NCBI GenBank assembly: GCA_003612285.1
Contig: RAYE01000001.1
Location: 124,001 to 188,000 of the forward strand
Source: a bacterium D16-51
GTDB lineage: Bacteria; Bacillota; Clostridia; Lachnospirales; Lachnospiraceae
Length of the DNA stretch: 64,000 bases
Direction of reading: 5' to 3'
The translations under genes and the position numbers were made by a program. Shown here piece after piece: positions 61,324-64,000 of this stretch. The first letter of the stretch is position 1. Each line of letters starts with the position of its first letter. A model generated the notes under the pieces. That model ran no database searches. It saw nothing but the letters and a program-made list of their open reading frames with translations, and was not told the DNA's origin.

Positions 61324-62331
61324 ATGGGAGAAGTACTTGCAGTTATCCCGGCGCGCAGTGGTTCAAAGAGCGTAAAGGATAAGAATATTAGGTTGATTGA
61401 TGGGAAGCCGATGATTGCATATTCCATTGAGCATGCGTTGCAGGCAGAATCTGTTGACAGGGTAATTGTCAGCACAGACAGCGAAGAATATGCTGCTATA
61501 GCAAGGGAATATGGAGCAGAAACGCCGTTTTTAAGGCCAAAAGAGTATGCAACAGATACGGCACTGGATTTTGATGTGTTTTTTCATGCATTATCTTATC
61601 TGGAGCGTGAGGAAGGATATATACCGGATTTGGTAGTCCAGCTCCGTCCAACCTATCCCATCCGCAGGATAGAGGATATTGAAGCAATGGTTGCTTATAT
61701 GAGGGAACACGGAGATGTGGATTCTATGCGCTGTATTGCCCCGGCAAAGGAAATTGCTTATAAGATGTGGCAGAAAGATGGGCAGGGGATGCTGTCGCCA
61801 ATTATGAAAGATATCCCAGAATGTTATAATATGCCAAGGCAGCAGCTTCCAAAAATATATTATCAGAATGCATGTATTGATGTAATCCGTACGGAAGTAA
61901 TTACCAAAATGCACTCTATGTCTGGTGAGAAGATTGCAGGATATGAAATGGATGATAATTTTGATATTGATACGGAAGAGGAATTTCAGAAGGCAGAAGA
62001 GTATATTAAGATTTCCAAAGGGAATAAGACATTTGTATTTGACATTGACGGGGTGGTTGCAAAAATCCAGAAGGACTTGGATTATGCGCTTTCTGAACCA
62101 AATGAGCGCATGGTAAAGATAATTAATAAACTTTATGAGTATGGTAACAAAATTGTTCTTTTTACGGCACGCGGTTATGTAACTGGAAAGGATTGGAGCC
62201 AGGTAACAAAGGAACAGATGCAGAGATGGGGTGTAAAATACCATGAATTAAAATTTGGGAAACCCAATGCGGATTATTATGTGGATGATCGGATGATTAG
62301 CCTGGAAAGGCTGTATGATTTATTTTCTTGA
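61324..62331 (+). CDS. Acylneuraminate-type cytidylyltransferase fused to HAD phosphatase domain
   Basis: I use the ATG at 61324, seven bases after GGAGG. Residues 1-230 are a CMP-sugar synthetase ('VLAVIPARSGSKSVKDKNIR', 'RVIVSTDSEEYAAIAREYGA', 'LVVQLRPTYPIRRIEDIEAM'). Residues ~235-335 are a HAD domain ('TFVFDIDGVVA' with DxD, 'VLFTARG', 'KFGKPNADYYVDDR'). The first activates a nonulosonic acid with CTP. The second could remove the phosphate of the sugar 9-phosphate made by NeuB-type enzymes, or act elsewhere. The NeuB-type gene at 63743 supports a joint pathway. Confidence 0.88.
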   Translation: MGEVLAVIPARSGSKSVKDKNIRLIDGKPMIAYSIEHALQAESVDRVIVSTDSEEYAAIAREYGAETPFLRPKEYATDTALDFDVFFHALSYLEREEGYIPDLVVQLRPTYPIRRIEDIEAMVAYMREHGDVDSMRCIAPAKEIAYKMWQKDGQGMLSPIMKDIPECYNMPRQQLPKIYYQNACIDVIRTEVITKMHSMSGEKIAGYEMDDNFDIDTEEEFQKAEEYIKISKGNKTFVFDIDGVVAKIQKDLDYALSEPNERMVKIINKLYEYGNKIVLFTARGYVTGKDWSQVTKEQMQRWGVKYHELKFGKPNADYYVDDRMISLERLYDLFS

Positions 62332-62356
62332 TAGATGTTGGCTGTGGATAAGTTAT

Positions 62357-62483
62357 AGTAAACGCATAAAATACATACGTTTACTATAATGGATGCGCAC
62401 GGATACACATAGGAAGTATGCTGCTTTGCAGCGTGTATCCGGCGCTGTAAACGAAGCAAAACGTAAGCGTTTTTTCGTTTACT
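62357..62483. repeat. 127-bp nested inverted repeat
   Basis: AGTAAACG at 62357 and CGTTTACT ending at 62483 are the outer arms. Inside are ACGTTTACT (62378 on), GGATACAC/GTGTATCC and GCTGC/GCAGC. It is non-coding, MITE-like, and lies between the CMP-sugar synthetase and the Uma2 gene. No 8-bp duplication is seen. Confidence 0.65.
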
Positions 62484-62517
62484 ATATTATTATAATATTG
62501 GGAAGGCAGGTAATATT

Positions 62518-63033
62518 ATGGGGGCTTTAGATATTCAGATTACGGATATGGCAGGAGCCTATATTGAACATTCCATTGTTATTACAAATTTTGTTGCAAT
62601 TGTAAGAAATCAGTTAAAAAACAGTTTATGTAAAGTATTTCCTGATAATGTCCAATATAGATGGAAAGTGGATGGAGAGGAAAAAGGTGTCATTCCCGAT
62701 GCTACGATTAACTGCCAGATTGAGGCGAAACGTGGTAATTATTTTATTAATGCTCCTCGATTTGTAATGGAAGTTTTATCGGAATCCACAGAGAAATATG
62801 ACAGGACAACAAAAAAGGAAATATACCAGGGGCAGGATATAGACGAGTATTGGATTGTAGATTGGAAAAGAAAAAAGATTGAGATTTATACTTTGGATTA
62901 TGAAAATGAACGGCCGAAATATTTTATATTTAAAGAAATAACAGAACAAAATAAGGAGGAATTAAAAATTGTTCATTTTCCAAATATTAAAATAGATTTT
63001 GATGATTTATTTGATGGAATAGGCTATAATTAA
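62518..63033 (+). CDS. Uma2-family endonuclease-fold protein (second)
   Basis: The 171-residue protein has the Uma2 core ('GVIPDATINCQIEAKRGNYF', 'APRFVMEVLSESTEKYDRTT' and 'DEYWIVDWKRKKIEIYTL'), giving the D..E.K catalytic pattern. It differs clearly from the copy at 19576. Insertion into a glycan operon beside a repeat suggests a mobile cargo gene. GAAGGCAGG precedes the ATG. Confidence 0.85.
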   Translation: MGALDIQITDMAGAYIEHSIVITNFVAIVRNQLKNSLCKVFPDNVQYRWKVDGEEKGVIPDATINCQIEAKRGNYFINAPRFVMEVLSESTEKYDRTTKKEIYQGQDIDEYWIVDWKRKKIEIYTLDYENERPKYFIFKEITEQNKEELKIVHFPNIKIDFDDLFDGIGYN

Positions 63034-63196
63034 AATATGGCAACAAGGAACTGAAATAAATTAATTATTTACAGTTTTTAATAACAAGCTGTTGTTCATA
63101 GTTATGCATAAAACTGACTGCTGAAAATAAAGGTGTGTATGCATGGGGAGAGGATGGATAAGGGCTGTATGCAAATACCAGAAGGAGGTCGTATAT

Positions 63197-63724
63197 ATGA
63201 CAGATAGTGAGAAATTAGATTTTATATTAACAAAAGTGGTATCGATAGAGAAAAAAGTAGATGCGCTGGAGACCAGGATGGATGCGCTGGAGACCAGGAT
63301 GGATGCGCTGGAGACCAGGATGGATGCGCTGGAGACTAGGATGGATGCGCTGGAGAGTAAGGTGGATGCGCTGGAGAGTAAGGTGGATGCGCTGGAGACC
63401 AGGATGGATGCGCTGGAGACCAGAATGGATGCTATAGAAAAAAGGATGGATTCCGTAGAGAGGGGATTGTCCATTGCGGAAGTTGCTTTGGCGGATGACA
63501 GGAGGGAGAACCGCTTAACGCGTGCTATCATAGAGAATGATCTTAATCATAGTATTAAGTTGATTGCCGAGGGACACTATGATTTGAACAGGAAAGTGGA
63601 TGAGGCAATACATACTACAGCAGATGTTGCGGCAAAGGAAGAAATATATGATTTGAAATTTATAATGCATAAGGAAAAATTAAAGGAATTGTCGGAACGC
63701 ATGGATATATATGCAGCACATTAA
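63197..63724 (+). CDS. Heptad-repeat coiled-coil protein
   Basis: I use the ATG at 63197 after GAAGGAGG; an earlier one has no such site. The 175-residue protein starts MTDSEKLDFILTKVVSIEKK. Ten heptads follow (mostly MDALETR, residues ~21-90), then a helical C-terminus with 'AVALADDRRENRLTRAI'-like and 'DVAAKEEIYDLKFIMHKEKL' segments. It should form a long parallel coiled coil. The 21-bp DNA repeats allow length change. No function is assigned; its place between Uma2 and neuB is odd. Confidence 0.8.
   Translation: MTDSEKLDFILTKVVSIEKKVDALETRMDALETRMDALETRMDALETRMDALESKVDALESKVDALETRMDALETRMDAIEKRMDSVERGLSIAEVALADDRRENRLTRAIIENDLNHSIKLIAEGHYDLNRKVDEAIHTTADVAAKEEIYDLKFIMHKEKLKELSERMDIYAAH
63257..63424 (+). 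repeat. Tandem 21-bp repeat (8 near-identical units)
   Basis: Units of the type GATGCGCTGGAGACCAGGAT repeat in frame eight times, then two weaker units run to 63466. Variants ACC-AGG and AGT-AAG swap among units, indicating recent duplication. Confidence 0.9.
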
Positions 63725-63742
63725 CTGGATATGGAGGTAACT

Positions 63743-64000
63743 ATGAGTAAATTATTTGAAGATTTGTTTATTTTTGAAATGGCAAACAGCCATCAGGGAG
63801 ATGTAGAACATGGAAAAGATATTATCTATGAGATGGGAAAGATTGCCAGAAGGCATAATATAAAGGCAGCAGTAAAACTGCAGTATCGGAATCTGGACAC
63901 TTTTATCCATCCGGATTACAAAGGGCGTCAGGATGTGAAACATATTCCGAGGTTTGAAAGTACTCGTTTGTCATATGAACAATTTAGGGAATTAATAGCA
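63743..64000 (+). CDS. NeuB/SpsE-type nonulosonate synthase, 5' part (cut by window edge)
   Basis: The 86 visible residues start MSKLFEDLFIFEMANSHQGD, the N-terminal strand of NeuB-family barrels ('ia.ia.nH.Gd...a'), followed by 'HNIKAAVKLQYRNLDTFIHP'. The family condenses phosphoenolpyruvate with an N-acetyl sugar to make sialic, legionaminic or pseudaminic acid; the type cannot be told from this part. GGAGG precedes the ATG. The gene continues beyond 64000. Confidence 0.85.
   Translation, partial: MSKLFEDLFIFEMANSHQGDVEHGKDIIYEMGKIARRHNIKAAVKLQYRNLDTFIHPDYKGRQDVKHIPRFESTRLSYEQFRELIA

Noticed and set aside
63257-63466. CRISPR-like regular repeats
   Set aside because: Units are 21 bp, contiguous and in frame without spacers; they encode heptads of a coiled-coil protein.
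63061-63531. 156-codon minus-strand ORF
   Set aside because: Antisense of the heptad repeats, giving an SSASILV repeat with no ribosome site.

Overview
The window reads as an AT-rich, low-GC Gram-positive chromosome, most likely a motile member of the Lachnospiraceae (Clostridia). This rests on the gene set (rapZ-whiA-crh, dnaE, an ATP-type pfkA, M56/BlaI sensor pairs, a FliW/CsrA-controlled flagellar operon with Maf proteins), on purine-rich Shine-Dalgarno sites, and on frequent TTG/GTG starts. The species cannot be named from the sequence alone.

Region by region. (1) 1-9.1 kb is accessory: the tail of an aldo/keto reductase, an unrecognised protein, an ABC transporter whose ATPase gene is present twice inside an exact ~0.9 kb direct repeat, an intact IS66-family element, a secreted-protein gene broken by two homopolymer frameshifts, and a 155-bp non-autonomous element with a perfect 8-bp target duplication. 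(2) 9.1-20.1 kb starts with tRNA-Arg(ACG), then an XRE regulator, a BlaI/M56 (BlaR1-like) pair, an ECF sigma factor with a membrane partner, a lipoprotein, a two-gene ABC exporter and a Uma2-family protein. (3) 20.3-32.9 kb is core: murB, rapZ, whiA, a Crh/HPr-like protein with Glu at residue 15, dnaE, pfkA, a small acidic membrane protein, and on the minus strand a type IIA topoisomerase pair. (4) 33-40.6 kb is a second accessory stretch: secreted/surface proteins including a CHAP-domain protein behind a promoter with twin palindromes, an IS1182-type remnant, a HicAB toxin-antitoxin pair, and a two-gene AAA ATPase plus PD-(D/E)XK-like protein that looks like an uncharacterised defence module. 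(5) 40.6-64 kb has a lysA-like decarboxylase and then the late flagellar cluster flgM-flgN-flgK-flgK2-flgL-fliW-csrA-flaG-fliD-fliS-chaperone-flagellin, two Maf glycosyltransferase-like genes, two GT2 glycosyltransferases, a CMP-sugar synthetase/HAD fusion, and the start of a NeuB-type nonulosonate synthase cut by the window edge.

How the parts fit: FlgM, SigD-type promoters and the FliW-CsrA switch set the timing of flagellin and cap synthesis. FlgN/FliS-type chaperones deliver hook-associated proteins, cap and flagellin. The Maf/NeuA/NeuB genes probably make and attach a nonulosonic acid to flagellin. Intergenic spaces carry several families of short palindromes and miniature elements. Two have perfect 8-bp target duplications, and one of those shares its end sequence with the resident IS66 element.
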